DNA of 64,000 nucleotides from Bacteroidota bacterium (GCA_016124585.1 WGNL01000010.1:124001-188000), one strand, 5' to 3'. Shown: positions 18,240 to 27,372, counted from the first letter of the stretch. Program-made: numbers and translations. The notes: generated from the letters alone by a model not told the origin.

Positions 18240-18362
18240 CCACAGTTCAAGCAAACGTTAAGCGCCGAAAGAGCCGCTGCGCTCAACGCTTGCTGGAACT
18301 GTGGGCTTTTGCACGGTAATGGGGCACAGCTATTTGGGAAGACTTGCGCCAACGGGGTGCTG
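18240..18362 (+). repeat. Dispersed palindromic repeat, copy C (fullest copy)
   Basis: A 25-bp imperfect inverted repeat (three mismatches) spans 18240-18303: arms start CACAGTTC and end GAACTGTG around the loop CGAAAGAGCCGCT. Behind it follow GGGCTTTT, GGGGCACAGCTATTT and GGGAAGACTTGCGCCAAC. It abuts the stop of the minus-strand gene at 18369, as copy A does at 12842. Confidence 0.7.
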
Positions 18363-18368
18363 ACGATG

Positions 18369-19571
18369 CTAGTTTTTTCTTTTACCTAACCAATTATTTC
18401 CTGAATAATCAAAAATCTGCTTAATCTTTCTCGCTTGTTGCAAATAATAATCTTTCCATGATATGCCTAAGTCTTCTTCTACTGCCTTTTTTGTATTTAA
18501 GTCTTTTCCTAATGGTTCGAAACCATCAGCGCAGATAATCATAATGTCATCGCAATGAATAACTCCATGAAAAATAATTGTTGATTGTTCAATTATTACT
18601 TGTAGAACTACAATTCCATACGCATCTATTACCTCTATTGCAGTTTCGTCGTAATTAAATTTAAATAAATCCCTGCCTAATGTCCATTTGTTATTATTAA
18701 TTTCTCCTACTAGTTTGCCATCAATATCATAGAATTTACCTGAAATATAGGGTTTTCCCTCAATCATTTTCAATTCAATTGGATGAAATTTACCGCATCC
18801 AATCATCCCATTTAGTGGTACTCCTCCTCTTAAATCCTCAATAGAAAATAATACCCCAACACTTCCAAAAATTACAGTAAATTTTTCAATATTTGGCAAG
18901 CTTTGAGACTTAAGGTTACCTTCTGTAACAAAGTTTTCTATCTTAACTTGAGAGTGGCAGCTATTTTCAAGGTTAATAATTACATGACTTCGAATATCAA
19001 CTAAATCATGATAAAATTTATAGCAGTTAGATGTATCTGGTAAAATTTCAACCCTTGGAAAATTAATATCCCCAACTTCATCCTTTTTTAAAATGAATGA
19101 AAAACTGCCAAATTCATCGGTAATTGCTGTCAGGGAGTTGTAGATTTCAGACTTTGTTAATTCTTCAGATTTTATTGAAACTTTCAACCCTTTTACAGGT
19201 TCTTGGGATTCTTTGTCCACTATAGTGCCAGTAATTACTACTTTATTGTCATTTTTGATAGTTATATCTTGATTGCCACTATTTAATATAGGGATAGTTT
19301 GTTTTTGAATTCCAAATTTAGGATGGCTGATATAAACATCTATCTGGTCGCCTGATTTGTGGTTTTTTCCATCTCCAATTTCAAGGTTTAGTATATATTC
19401 ACCGTCTGTTGTTGTATTATCATATCTATCACCTCCTAAAATATAAATACTAGCTCCTGATATTGGTTTTCCATTTTTATTGAATAAATGCCCATGTAAT
19501 ATCCTAGATTGGGCTATGGAAATTAATGGGAAGAATAGAAACGACAGAAAATACAATTTAAGATTATTCAT
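18369..19571 (-). CDS. Exported protein with two carboxypeptidase-regulatory-like domains
   Basis: 400 residues; signal peptide to about residue 21 (LISIAQ). Two beta-sandwich domains of the carboxypeptidase regulatory-like type: about 23-110 (GHLFNKNGKPISGASIYILG, DNTTTDGEYIL) and about 112-205 (VITGTIVDKESQEPVKGLKV, DEFGSFSFIL). The C-terminal 190 residues are beta-rich (GKFYDIDGKLVGEINNNKWT) and not recognised. There is no T9SS domain. The start overlaps the end of the upstream lipoprotein gene by 8 bases, so they form an operon. The DNA is clearly more AT-rich than the flanking genes, which suggests transfer. Confidence 0.7.
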   Translation of the reverse strand: MNNLKLYFLSFLFFPLISIAQSRILHGHLFNKNGKPISGASIYILGGDRYDNTTTDGEYILNLEIGDGKNHKSGDQIDVYISHPKFGIQKQTIPILNSGNQDITIKNDNKVVITGTIVDKESQEPVKGLKVSIKSEELTKSEIYNSLTAITDEFGSFSFILKKDEVGDINFPRVEILPDTSNCYKFYHDLVDIRSHVIINLENSCHSQVKIENFVTEGNLKSQSLPNIEKFTVIFGSVGVLFSIEDLRGGVPLNGMIGCGKFHPIELKMIEGKPYISGKFYDIDGKLVGEINNNKWTLGRDLFKFNYDETAIEVIDAYGIVVLQVIIEQSTIIFHGVIHCDDIMIICADGFEPLGKDLNTKKAVEEDLGISWKDYYLQQARKIKQIFDYSGNNWLGKRKN

Positions 19572-20358
19572 TTTCTTTTAATTTTTTTAACTTAACTTCG
19601 ATTTTTTCTGCGGGCACGGTATAGTGTCGGCTTATTTCTTCGTAGCCCTTTTTCGAAATAGATAATTTTATCGTTCGATCTACACTTATAGCTTTGCTAG
19701 AAAGACTAAACCTTCCATTGTCGTCAGTAAGAATTATTGTATCTAGTGGATAAATGTAAACTCTAGCATCTTTAATAGCAGTATTACCAGAAATTTCTGT
19801 TACAATACCTGATATTGTATTAGTTTTCCTTTCATCATTCATTTCTACTTTTTGTTGGGTTGGGGTTTCACTTTTTTTTGACTCTTTATTCTTTACCTTT
19901 GAACCTTCTTCGTGAAATATAGTGGCTACATTAGCTTTATATGCTTCAATTATTTCAATATATTTTGAATCCTTTTCGATGTCAGTTAAACTTTTTGATT
20001 TACATGTAACATCGTAAAATGCACAAGCAACAATTCTGTATATATTTATTTTTTGTGTTATTGACGGATCATTTGCTAAGATTTCCGAAGAAACTTCCTC
20101 TATTTCTTCACTGTAGTTTGAAATTTCTCCTGAAATTTCTCCCCTAGCTTGAATTAACTTTTTTGCTACTTCTTTTGTTTTTCCTTCTAATTCAACAATC
20201 CCCTCTTGAGAACTCTTATTTGAATTTGTTTGTTCTTTTGAGCTTTTATCGATTGCAACACCTATGGGACACAAGCATTCATTTTTGTCTTTTTCATCAC
20301 ATGAAAGAAATACAAAAATTGAAACTAATGTTAGAAAATATTTTCTATATGTATTCAT
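19564..20358 (-). CDS. Lipoprotein with C-terminal carboxypeptidase-regulatory-like domain
   Basis: 264 residues. A lipoprotein signal ends in the lipobox VFLSC (Cys at about 20). The middle (60-150) is charged and helical with several Cys, then a Lys/Ser/Glu-rich linker leads to a regulatory-like beta sandwich (about 185-264; ISGIVTEISGNTAIKDARVY, TDDNGRFSLSSK). It is first in a two-gene operon with the exported protein at 18369, which has the same fold, so the two probably form one envelope complex. The function is unknown. AT-rich like its partner. Confidence 0.65.
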   Translation of the reverse strand: MNTYRKYFLTLVSIFVFLSCDEKDKNECLCPIGVAIDKSSKEQTNSNKSSQEGIVELEGKTKEVAKKLIQARGEISGEISNYSEEIEEVSSEILANDPSITQKINIYRIVACAFYDVTCKSKSLTDIEKDSKYIEIIEAYKANVATIFHEEGSKVKNKESKKSETPTQQKVEMNDERKTNTISGIVTEISGNTAIKDARVYIYPLDTIILTDDNGRFSLSSKAISVDRTIKLSISKKGYEEISRHYTVPAEKIEVKLKKLKENE

Positions 20359-20578
20359 ACAAAGTTTTCAATTAAAATTTTTGTTACATCCCATGGAAAG
20401 TTTGAAATACTAACTTACGAGATTAAAGTCCGATGCCGCAAATATTCTGCTTCCCAAAGCTACATAAATTCTAAAAATCTACCGATAAGATACAATTTCA
20501 GCAGGATCAATTTTTTTGTTTTGTTACTGAACTTTTGTGACGACAAAAGCTTTTGTACTTTCAATTGCCAACAGCGCA

Positions 20579-20616
20579 AAAGATGAGGTCAATTCATTTG
20601 AATTGACCTCATCTTT
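20579..20616. terminator. Perfect 17-bp bidirectional terminator-like hairpin
   Basis: AAAGATGAGGTCAATTC (20579-20595), loop ATTT, exact complement at 20600-20616, flanked by A and T runs. It lies upstream of the minus-strand lipoprotein operon and has no adjacent gene to end, which suggests that a gene was lost here. Confidence 0.6.
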
Positions 20617-20643
20617 CTATGAAATCGAATCAATAAAATCTGT

Positions 20644-20750
20644 TGTCGTAAGTCTTCCACACCTCCCTGCAAAACAACACACCCATCCTTGGAAAAAAAA
20701 CACAGTTCCAGCAAGAGTTTAGCGAAGCGGCTCTTGCGTCCGTGTGCCAA
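20644..20750 (-). repeat. Dispersed palindromic repeat, copy D (inverted)
   Basis: On the minus strand: CGCAAGAGCCGCTTCGC, CTCTTGCTGGAACTGTG, a divergent spacer, then GGAAGACTTACGACAAC. The spacing between the two conserved blocks is 56 instead of 46-47 bases. The remainder of 20359-21060 shows no gene. Confidence 0.6.
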
Positions 20751-21060
20751 TCCCCTTCTGCCCTCGCTTCAAAAGCGGCAGTTCAATCACTTTTCCAGCA
20801 GTTGGCATTGCTTACGTCTTTCAAATTCACCCCCTCCCTTGATTTTACAAACCTAAAATTCATTATTTCTTCCCCAATATTCCGTAAAAATCATGTTTGG
20901 CATTTAATTTGCCCAAATACTCCTAACTCACCTTGCCGTACCGAGCGGCCACGAATTCCACCACAGCGACATTTTAAGAGAAGTTTTTTTAGCGTTCGAT
21001 TCTTATAGTTGACTTGCATGATTCAGCAGTTTTGACAAAACACCTGTGCAAAAGTGCTTC

Positions 21061-21291
21061 GAACTTGTAAGAAGGCACATAGCATAATGCGTATCCCGCA
21101 TAACACAAGCACTAGGACATATCGCACAGCGGAAAAACCACAAAGCACAAACATTACGATATAAAGCACAATGCAAAAGCCGCATCGCACAAGCACAGGG
21201 TCGTATAGCGCAAGGTAAAAGCTGCATCGCACAAGCACAGAGCCATATAGCAAAATAGAATAGCCGTATAGCGCAGCACCGACTCAAAAAT
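21061..21291 (+). repeat. 21-bp-period degenerate array 1
   Basis: Units begin at 21082, 21103, 21124, 21145, 21166, 21187, 21208, 21229, 21250 and 21271, all exactly 21 bases apart, with a weak unit at 21061. Each starts GCACAA or a close variant and ends CGTATA or CGCATC; the middle 8-9 bases differ from unit to unit. The array ends 58 bases ahead of the gene at 21349. It is not a CRISPR: the units are too short and there are no cas genes. Confidence 0.85.
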
Positions 21292-21348
21292 GATAAAACA
21301 CGGTAATACAGGTTAAAGCCATTAATTAATCACTTAAATATCATCAAC

Positions 21349-22470
21349 ATGAAAAAGGAAGTAAAGAACATTGAAGCAGCAGAAGCTATTCAAGAAGATG
21401 CGGCGGAGGGTACCGAGTTTAAATCCGTCACGGTGCCGAAGTACCATTGCGAAACGGACGTATTATATGACGTATGCAATCTCGCTTGGGATAATTACGA
21501 CCTTATACAGCCGTTGTTTTTTGAGAAGAGTACGCTTTTTACCGCTGTCTTGAGCACCGACGCCCGTGCAGCAGTGGCATCGGCCAGGGCCTTTCCGGAC
21601 AATACGACCCGCACCTTGATTGCAAAAAATGCCTATGACGAAATGGTACGGATCAACCCGCTGCTCACCACGGAATGGGAGGTGCTGGCGTTCTATATCC
21701 GGCTGGCATATCCTAGCACGGCGGATGCTGAACTGGCCTCGGCTGGCTACCCGCAATATAAACAGGCCATCAAAAAGCAATGGGGCAATACGGAGAGTAT
21801 GGCCATAAAGGCCAAAGCATATATGACTGACCATGCTGCCGACTTATCAGGTGCAGGCACAATGCCTGCGGGGTTTCCGGCGGCTTTTAATGCACTGGGC
21901 GATGAGTTTATATTGCAGCGCAAAACACGCAATAATGCCTTGGGCACTTCGGTAACGGGCACAGCTGATAAGATTGCGGCTAATAATGAGGTATACGACC
22001 AAGTGATATGGATGATGGATATGGGCAAAATCATCAATAAATTCGATAAGACGGAGTATAATAAATTCGTGTTCGACCGCCTGAAGAATATCGTGCGGGG
22101 ACGCAAACCATCGGGTGCGAAGGGCATGGTGAAGGCTGATGGGGCTTTCATGCCGATTGCTAATGTGACGCTGTCGGCCCGCAACCTGAACCCGAAAGCA
22201 CCGCAGCAGTCCTACAGCACGATGAGCGATGCAAATGGCGATTTCTTTCTTGAAATGGCGTCCGGTGAATATGAGATTACGGTGGAGGCACCGAATTATG
22301 GGACGGTGGTCGTGCCGAAGTTCCGGGTAAGAGTCGGTAAGAAACGTCGACTGAACCCGCTGTTGGCCCCGGCGAACGTGGCATCTGGCCTGCTGGCGGA
22401 GGCAGTGCAGGCAATGTCAGCGCCTGTGACAAAGAAGCAGTTGCAGGCTGCGGAGAATGGGGTAGGGTAG
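21349..22470 (+). CDS. Array-associated cytoplasmic protein: helical N-terminus, beta-sandwich C-terminus
   Basis: 373 residues, no signal peptide or membrane segment. Residues 1-25 are acidic (EAAEAIQEDAAEGTEF). About 30-245 is predicted mainly helical (DARAAVASARAFPDNTTRTL, NEVYDQVIWMMDMGKIINKF) and not a family I can name. Residues about 255-335 look like a carboxypeptidase-regulatory-like domain (GMVKADGAFMPIANVTLSAR, SDANGDFFLEMASGEYEITV), a fold usually found outside the cell. The gene lies directly behind 21-bp array 1 and ends at its own terminator, so array plus gene look like one unit. The gene at 60362 has the same overall plan and also sits behind such an array. Confidence 0.7.
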   Translation: MKKEVKNIEAAEAIQEDAAEGTEFKSVTVPKYHCETDVLYDVCNLAWDNYDLIQPLFFEKSTLFTAVLSTDARAAVASARAFPDNTTRTLIAKNAYDEMVRINPLLTTEWEVLAFYIRLAYPSTADAELASAGYPQYKQAIKKQWGNTESMAIKAKAYMTDHAADLSGAGTMPAGFPAAFNALGDEFILQRKTRNNALGTSVTGTADKIAANNEVYDQVIWMMDMGKIINKFDKTEYNKFVFDRLKNIVRGRKPSGAKGMVKADGAFMPIANVTLSARNLNPKAPQQSYSTMSDANGDFFLEMASGEYEITVEAPNYGTVVVPKFRVRVGKKRRLNPLLAPANVASGLLAEAVQAMSAPVTKKQLQAAENGVG

Positions 22471-22494
22471 AGGATGGCTTTTCGATAATGCTGA

Positions 22495-22532
22495 GCGGTG
22501 ACACTTTTTCAAAAGGTGTCATCGCTTTTTTT
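22495..22532 (+). terminator. Rho-independent terminator
   Basis: GCGGTGACACTTTT pairs with AAAAGGTGTCATCGC (two imperfect positions), followed by seven T. It ends the gene at 21349. The gap to 22754 also holds two copies of GTCCACGCCGCTT..GTCATC (22533 and 22634). Confidence 0.75.
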
Positions 22533-22754
22533 GTCCACGCCGCTTTTGTCATCCCACTATGCGAGGACGGTTTCCCTTCGGGAATGACAAGGGGAAGTGC
22601 CTGCCCAGCGCAGTCTGTTTGAGGTACGGAACGGTCCACGCCGCTTTGTCATCGCCGTAGGCGACCTGTGCTCGTCGCTTTTGTTGTCGTTCATCCTTTG
22701 TGCCAACCACCTTTCCCCGATTTTTCTCATCTTCGTAAAAAAATCATCCATTCA

Positions 22755-23390
22755 ATGCAACAGCCCACCCGACGGTTTTCCATCAATGGTATCTTATTGG
22801 TCATCTCGCTCTTGGCGGTGTTCGCTGCAGGGGTGTTCGTCACCCGCTGGTATTTCAAGCGCTTCGAAACGGTGGAGCAGAACAACGGCGTGGTGCTATT
22901 GGAGCGCATCAAACAGGTGGCCAAATTGGTGACGGTGGAGGGCTACTTCTCGGAGATTTACGACTATCAGGACTACTACGGCTACGACCTCAGTTTTTTC
23001 CGGAAAAAAGCACTGATACGGGTGAAGGCCAAAGTGTCCGTGGGCTACGACTTGGAGAAAATGAAGCTGACTGCCATCCCGGAGACAAAAACCATCCGAC
23101 TGAGCGGCATCCCGCCCGCCGAAATCCTGTCCATTGAACACGACCTCGACTACTACGACGTGCAGGAGGGGCTGTTCAACGAGTTCTCCCCAGAGGACTA
23201 CAACAAACTGAACAACAACGCCAAGGAGTTTATCCGAAAAAAAGCATTGGAAAGCGACTTGGTGAAAACGGCGACCACGCAGCGGAATGTGCTCTTCGAA
23301 ACCATGAAGTTCATGGCGGAAAGTGCAGGCTGGACGCTGGAAATGGAGACCCCGATGATTGGGCCTGCTCCCAATAGTTTTCCCCAATAA
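22755..23390 (+). CDS. DUF4230 domain-containing membrane-anchored protein
   Basis: 211 residues from the ATG at 22755. One N-terminal membrane helix (about 9-31, GILLVISLLAVFAAGVFVT), then a soluble domain with the DUF4230 order: ERIKQVAKLVTVEGYFSEIY, FRKKALIRVKAKVSVGYDLE, IRLSGIPPAEILSIEHDLDY. It ends with an amphipathic helix and LFETMKFMAESAGW. The family has no known function. The soluble part should face the periplasm. It is a single gene. Confidence 0.85.
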   Translation: MQQPTRRFSINGILLVISLLAVFAAGVFVTRWYFKRFETVEQNNGVVLLERIKQVAKLVTVEGYFSEIYDYQDYYGYDLSFFRKKALIRVKAKVSVGYDLEKMKLTAIPETKTIRLSGIPPAEILSIEHDLDYYDVQEGLFNEFSPEDYNKLNNNAKEFIRKKALESDLVKTATTQRNVLFETMKFMAESAGWTLEMETPMIGPAPNSFPQ

Positions 23391-23577
23391 ATGACCAAAC
23401 GGAACAAAATTGGGCGATTTCGTTAAACGATTTCAGAAATCTGCTACATTTAGCCGCATTTTTGGTTTTTGGACGGATTTATTCAAGAACCGCTTTTTTA
23501 ACAAACAAAACTAAGGAGGTCGGGCTATCTGAGGTCTGAAGGGTTCAGGGGCGGACTTTCCAACAAAAAATCTGAGT

Positions 23578-25143
23578 ATGGATATTGGACTTATTTCCCT
23601 AATCGTGGGTTGGGCATTCGTGTTGTTTTGGGTGCCTGTGGTGGTGCTCTCTCAACGAAAAACACACCCCAAAGCGCTCTTTACCTTGTTTTTTGCGGAG
23701 CTATGGGAGCGTTTCTCTTTCTATGGCATGCGGTCGTTCTTGGTGTTGTACATGACTGGCGTGCTTTTCACGCAAATGATTCAAGGTGAGGCCGATGCTA
23801 GGGCTTATGGTATTTACGGCGCCTTCAACGCCCTGCTGTATGCAGCGCCCGTCATCGGTGGAATGATTGCCGATAAGATATTGGGGTTCCGCCGTACGAT
23901 TTTGATAGGTGGGATTGCGATGGCTGCTGCACAGTTCATCCTTGCTTTCAATGCTTGGCAGATGCACAACGAGACCATGTTCTTTGCTGGCCTTGGTTTG
24001 TTGGCGGTAGGCAATGGATTTTTCAAACCCAATATATCCAGCTTCTTAGGTACATTTTACGATAAAAACGATTCCCGCAAGGATGGGGCTTTTACCATTT
24101 TTTACATGGGTATCAATATCGGTGCCTTTTTGTCTCCACTGACCTGTGCCTACCTCGCACAGACGGTTCATTGGTCGTTGGGCTTCCTTTGCGCTGGGGT
24201 AGGCATGCTGCTGGGCATCATTGTTTTCTGGAGAAATATGGCCAAATACGAGGACAAAGGCAATCCGCCTAATCCAGAGTCACTCAAGACGGTCTTCTTT
24301 GCAGGTATGGGCAAGCAGTCGATTATCATTCTTGGTGCGTTGCTTTCGATTCCAGTTTTCGCCTTGTTGATTGATTATGAGCGGGTTACGGACATCATCC
24401 TGATTCTGAGCGGTATCGCAGTACTCGGCTATGTTTTAATAAACGCCCTACGGGACAACAACAAGGAAGACGGTCAGCGGATGCTCGTTTTCTTGGCCCT
24501 GTTCTTTTTTCACATGATTTTCTGGACTTTGTTCGAGCAGGCAGGTGGCTCATTAACCATCCTCGCCGACCGCTTCGTCAACCGTGGTAGCGTGCCAGCA
24601 GGGCAGTTCCAATCACTGAACGCTTTGTTCATCATGCTCTTGGCTCCAGTCTTCTCTTGGATCTGGCTCAAACTCTCCAAAGCTGGTAAAGAGCCTCGCA
24701 CACCGATGAAATTCTTTTATGGTTTGGTGCAGATTGCCTTAGGCTTCTGGGTCATTGTTTGGGGGGCGAAAAGTGTCATGGCAGGCGTGAATTCGGGAGC
24801 ATTGATTCCGGTCATTTACCTCGTCATCATGTACTTGCTGCACACAACGGGTGAGTTGAGCATTTCGCCAGTGGGTTTATCGGTGGTGACAAAATTGGCA
24901 CCCGCTAAAATGGTAGGCTTTGTGATGGGCGCATGGTTCCTTTCCATTGCTTTTGCCCATAAAATTGCAGGTGAATTGGGCAAGGAAATCGCTTCCCCAA
25001 CAGAAGGTGGCGATGCATCTACGGCGCTGGGTGCCTTCGTGGATGTTTACATGCATTGGGGCGTTTACATCACACTAGGTGCTGCGCTGATTTTGCTCAT
25101 CATTTCACCAGTATTGAAAAAATGGATGCACGGTATCCAATAA
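23578..25143 (+). CDS. POT/PTR family proton-coupled oligopeptide transporter
   Basis: 521 residues with about 12-14 hydrophobic helices. The proton-coupling motif E-x-x-E-R-F is plain in FFAELWERFSFYGMRSFLVL. The PTR2 signature follows: GGMIADKILGFRRTILIGG, then FYMGINIGAFLSPLTC, and late helices with GELSISPVGLSVVTKLAPAK. It imports di- and tripeptides with protons. Two stacked terminators follow. The start ATG at 23578 gives a normal cytoplasmic N-terminus. Confidence 0.95.
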   Translation: MDIGLISLIVGWAFVLFWVPVVVLSQRKTHPKALFTLFFAELWERFSFYGMRSFLVLYMTGVLFTQMIQGEADARAYGIYGAFNALLYAAPVIGGMIADKILGFRRTILIGGIAMAAAQFILAFNAWQMHNETMFFAGLGLLAVGNGFFKPNISSFLGTFYDKNDSRKDGAFTIFYMGINIGAFLSPLTCAYLAQTVHWSLGFLCAGVGMLLGIIVFWRNMAKYEDKGNPPNPESLKTVFFAGMGKQSIIILGALLSIPVFALLIDYERVTDIILILSGIAVLGYVLINALRDNNKEDGQRMLVFLALFFFHMIFWTLFEQAGGSLTILADRFVNRGSVPAGQFQSLNALFIMLLAPVFSWIWLKLSKAGKEPRTPMKFFYGLVQIALGFWVIVWGAKSVMAGVNSGALIPVIYLVIMYLLHTTGELSISPVGLSVVTKLAPAKMVGFVMGAWFLSIAFAHKIAGELGKEIASPTEGGDASTALGAFVDVYMHWGVYITLGAALILLIISPVLKKWMHGIQ

Positions 25144-25152
25144 TAATAAGAG

Positions 25153-25225
25153 ATTGGCCCATTGTCTGGCCAATTTTTAATTAAACAAAAGCCCTCCACC
25201 TTTTGAACGGGTGGAGGGCTTTTTT
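25153..25225 (+). terminator. Two tandem Rho-independent terminators
   Basis: First: ATTGGCC (25153) with GGCCAAT then TTTTTAATT. Second: AAAAGCCCTCCACC (25187-25200) with a perfect complement at 25210-25223, then more T. Both end the peptide transporter gene. Confidence 0.85.
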
Positions 25226-25239
25226 ATAAAAACTCGGAA

Positions 25240-25695
25240 ATGAATAGTTCATCAACTTCAAGCAGCAATGATTTCCAACAACTTCAAGTGCTTCATGGTG
25301 CAATGATGATGGGGGCAGTTTTGATCGCTGTTTTTCTTGGTTTTATGATGACCAGTGATGGGGCAGTAGCAGATTTTGCTGGCCTAATGAAAGGCTTTCT
25401 GTTGATAGCAATGGTATTGATGGCGGCTGAAATATCGGCTTCAAATCTTATTTGGCGTAGCCGCCAAGCAAAGATCCCCGCTACCAATGACCCAGCAGTG
25501 AAATGGATGCATTATCGGACTTCCTGTATCATAAGATGGGCATTGCTGGAGGGTGGCGTGCTGATTTCTGTGGTGTTGACTTTTTTGGAGCAAAACCTTG
25601 CTGGTTTTTGTATTGCTGCGGTAGGCTTGGTATTTCTATTAATGGCAAAACCTTCAAGGGATTATGTGGCTGACCAGTACAGGATTTCAGTTTAG
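25240..25695 (+). CDS. Small four-helix membrane protein of unknown function
   Basis: 151 residues. Ser/Thr-rich start, then four hydrophobic stretches: about 20-40 (HGAMMMGAVLIAVFLGFMM), 47-68, 95-115 and 118-137. The charged loop WRSRQAKIP lies between the second and third. No known family motif recognised. It begins right after the transporter terminators and faces the convergent gene at 25724. Confidence 0.55.
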   Translation: MNSSSTSSSNDFQQLQVLHGAMMMGAVLIAVFLGFMMTSDGAVADFAGLMKGFLLIAMVLMAAEISASNLIWRSRQAKIPATNDPAVKWMHYRTSCIIRWALLEGGVLISVVLTFLEQNLAGFCIAAVGLVFLLMAKPSRDYVADQYRISV

Positions 25696-25723
25696 CCGAT
25701 GTAACTCACTCAAAAATATTTTA

Positions 25724-27229
25724 CTACAGTTTTGTCAAAATATGGTTCCACAATTTTTCATAAGGAATCACTTCCAACTCATTCAACTTGCCCCGATACT
25801 TGAATGGGTGACTCACCAGCAGTTCATAAGCCTTTTCTGTTTTCGAAACCTCGTGCAGCTTGAAATTGGCCTTCAGCACTTGTTGCACGAGTTTAATGAA
25901 GTAAAACATTCGGAAATTTTCATGTTCATTCAGTGATTTCCCATATACCCGCAAATTGTCGATGGCTTCGGCAGCCTCCGGCAGTGACTTCCTGTCCAAG
26001 TGGTACAGTATCTGGCCGATCAATAAATGAATCGAGATTGGCCGCAGCTCTTTTGGCAGCATGAGGTCGTCTTTCAAGAACCGGGAAAGCCGGAAAGTCT
26101 TGCCTAACTGTTCCTTCAGAGCATCTATTTGGCCGGGTTGTTTTTCGATGAAATAATTCAGGTAAGCCTCGTAAATACGCCATTTTTCACGGGTATGGGC
26201 ATCCAGCTTTTTGAATTTACTAAGCGACCTGGCCCTGATGAAAACTGCCGCCCCATGGATATAATTATCAGTGTGCAAAGCTGTCAGCAGGTAGTATTCC
26301 ATGAAATTGAACCAGACCGTACTGCCTTCCTCAAAAATCTGTAGACTTCGCTCGGCAGTGATTTTACCATTTTTGAAATCCCGCAAATGCAGATTGGCTG
26401 TCATTTTCTTTAGCTGAAAAGTAGCCAGTTTGTCCTCCTGCAAATAGTTGGGATTCTGGTCAATGTACTGCTCAGCTTGCGAACAAATCAGCAGTACGTT
26501 TTCATAGTCGGAAAGCAGTTCATACTGGTAGGTCCAAACCAAGAACATATTGTAAAACACTACGGGAGAATCGTACATCTCTGACAAGCTCACCAGTGAA
26601 TCACAATAGCCCTGCAACTCTTCCAGAATCCCCTCCAACTCTTCCGCTGGTTTGGCGTAGGCCATCAAAACCCGTTGGTGAAGCTCTTCCGAACGAACTT
26701 CCGCCAAGAAGATGTCGGTGTATTCTTTGATATATGCATCATATTCTTGAAACATTTTTTCATCACCCGCCTCTGCTGTGAACTGCCGCAAAACCCTGCT
26801 GCAATTGAGGATAATGTCCGAGAATTTGAACCGCAAGCCAACTAACAACACCTGCCTTGCCAGTTCTTCGGCTGAGGACATAGCTTCATTTGCCATCAAT
26901 ATCTTCACCAAGGTCCAGTCTCGGTGACAGGAAAAATGAGCCCTGTCGTAGTTTGTCACACTTGGCTGCGTTTGGTCGATGAAGAAAAGCGTGTTCATCA
27001 ACCGCTTGCGAAACCTGGATTTTAGTTGTCGGTACTTGTCGTCGGTGGGACTGCACTTGTAGAGGAAAGAAGCTGCATCCCGGTCATTCTTGAAGCGGTC
27101 AGCCATGAGCGCTTCATAAAACTCCGTGAACTTGCTGGTTTTGTTGTCAATGGTGGCACCGTCAAAAATCTCAATCTTGCGTATTTTCTTCTTTGAAATA
27201 ATTTTAGAAACTTCCAGTAAATTCTTCAT
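25724..27229 (-). CDS. Large helical-repeat cytoplasmic protein of unknown function
   Basis: 501 residues from the ATG at 27229 (17 extra residues upstream look non-coding). No signal peptide. Almost wholly helical, with TPR-like pairs (MYDSPVVFYNMFLVWTYQYE, YENVLLICSQAEQYI). The N-terminus is basic (SKIISKKKIRKIEIFDG), followed by a segment on arginine-rich helices (YRQLKSRFRKRLMNTLFF). Proteins of this plan are common in Saprospira-like genomes and have no assigned role. It stands alone, between a convergent membrane gene and the terminator of the A2M gene. Confidence 0.6.
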   Translation of the reverse strand: MKNLLEVSKIISKKKIRKIEIFDGATIDNKTSKFTEFYEALMADRFKNDRDAASFLYKCSPTDDKYRQLKSRFRKRLMNTLFFIDQTQPSVTNYDRAHFSCHRDWTLVKILMANEAMSSAEELARQVLLVGLRFKFSDIILNCSRVLRQFTAEAGDEKMFQEYDAYIKEYTDIFLAEVRSEELHQRVLMAYAKPAEELEGILEELQGYCDSLVSLSEMYDSPVVFYNMFLVWTYQYELLSDYENVLLICSQAEQYIDQNPNYLQEDKLATFQLKKMTANLHLRDFKNGKITAERSLQIFEEGSTVWFNFMEYYLLTALHTDNYIHGAAVFIRARSLSKFKKLDAHTREKWRIYEAYLNYFIEKQPGQIDALKEQLGKTFRLSRFLKDDLMLPKELRPISIHLLIGQILYHLDRKSLPEAAEAIDNLRVYGKSLNEHENFRMFYFIKLVQQVLKANFKLHEVSKTEKAYELLVSHPFKYRGKLNELEVIPYEKLWNHILTKL

Positions 27230-27372
27230 GTCTGTGTTCAGGATTGGGTTCAGATGTATAAAAATTGGGGGCTTCCACACTATATTTTATCAAAATATAA
27301 ATTGAAGACTTTCCAAAAACTGTTCCGCTTCTCGTTTTTTCACGTCACAGTTTTGCTTTTGGATAGCCAATA

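Noticed and set aside
18240-18362. Integron attC site
   Set aside because: GTTAAGC and GCTCAAC match the core words but in reverse order to a real attC, and no integron integrase is seen.
21003-21287. Minus-strand frame rich in Cys-Ala (CAIRPCACAMRLL) as a metallothionein-like peptide
   Set aside because: The pattern is just the translation of 21-bp units; no start context and no conserved end.
21061-21291. CRISPR array
   Set aside because: Units of 21 bases with 8-9 variable bases are far too short, repeats are degenerate, and no cas gene is in the window.
22533-22660. Insertion sequence ends (direct repeat GTCCACGCCGCTT at 22533 and 22634)
   Set aside because: No transposase, no terminal inverted repeats; only a short duplication in spacer DNA.
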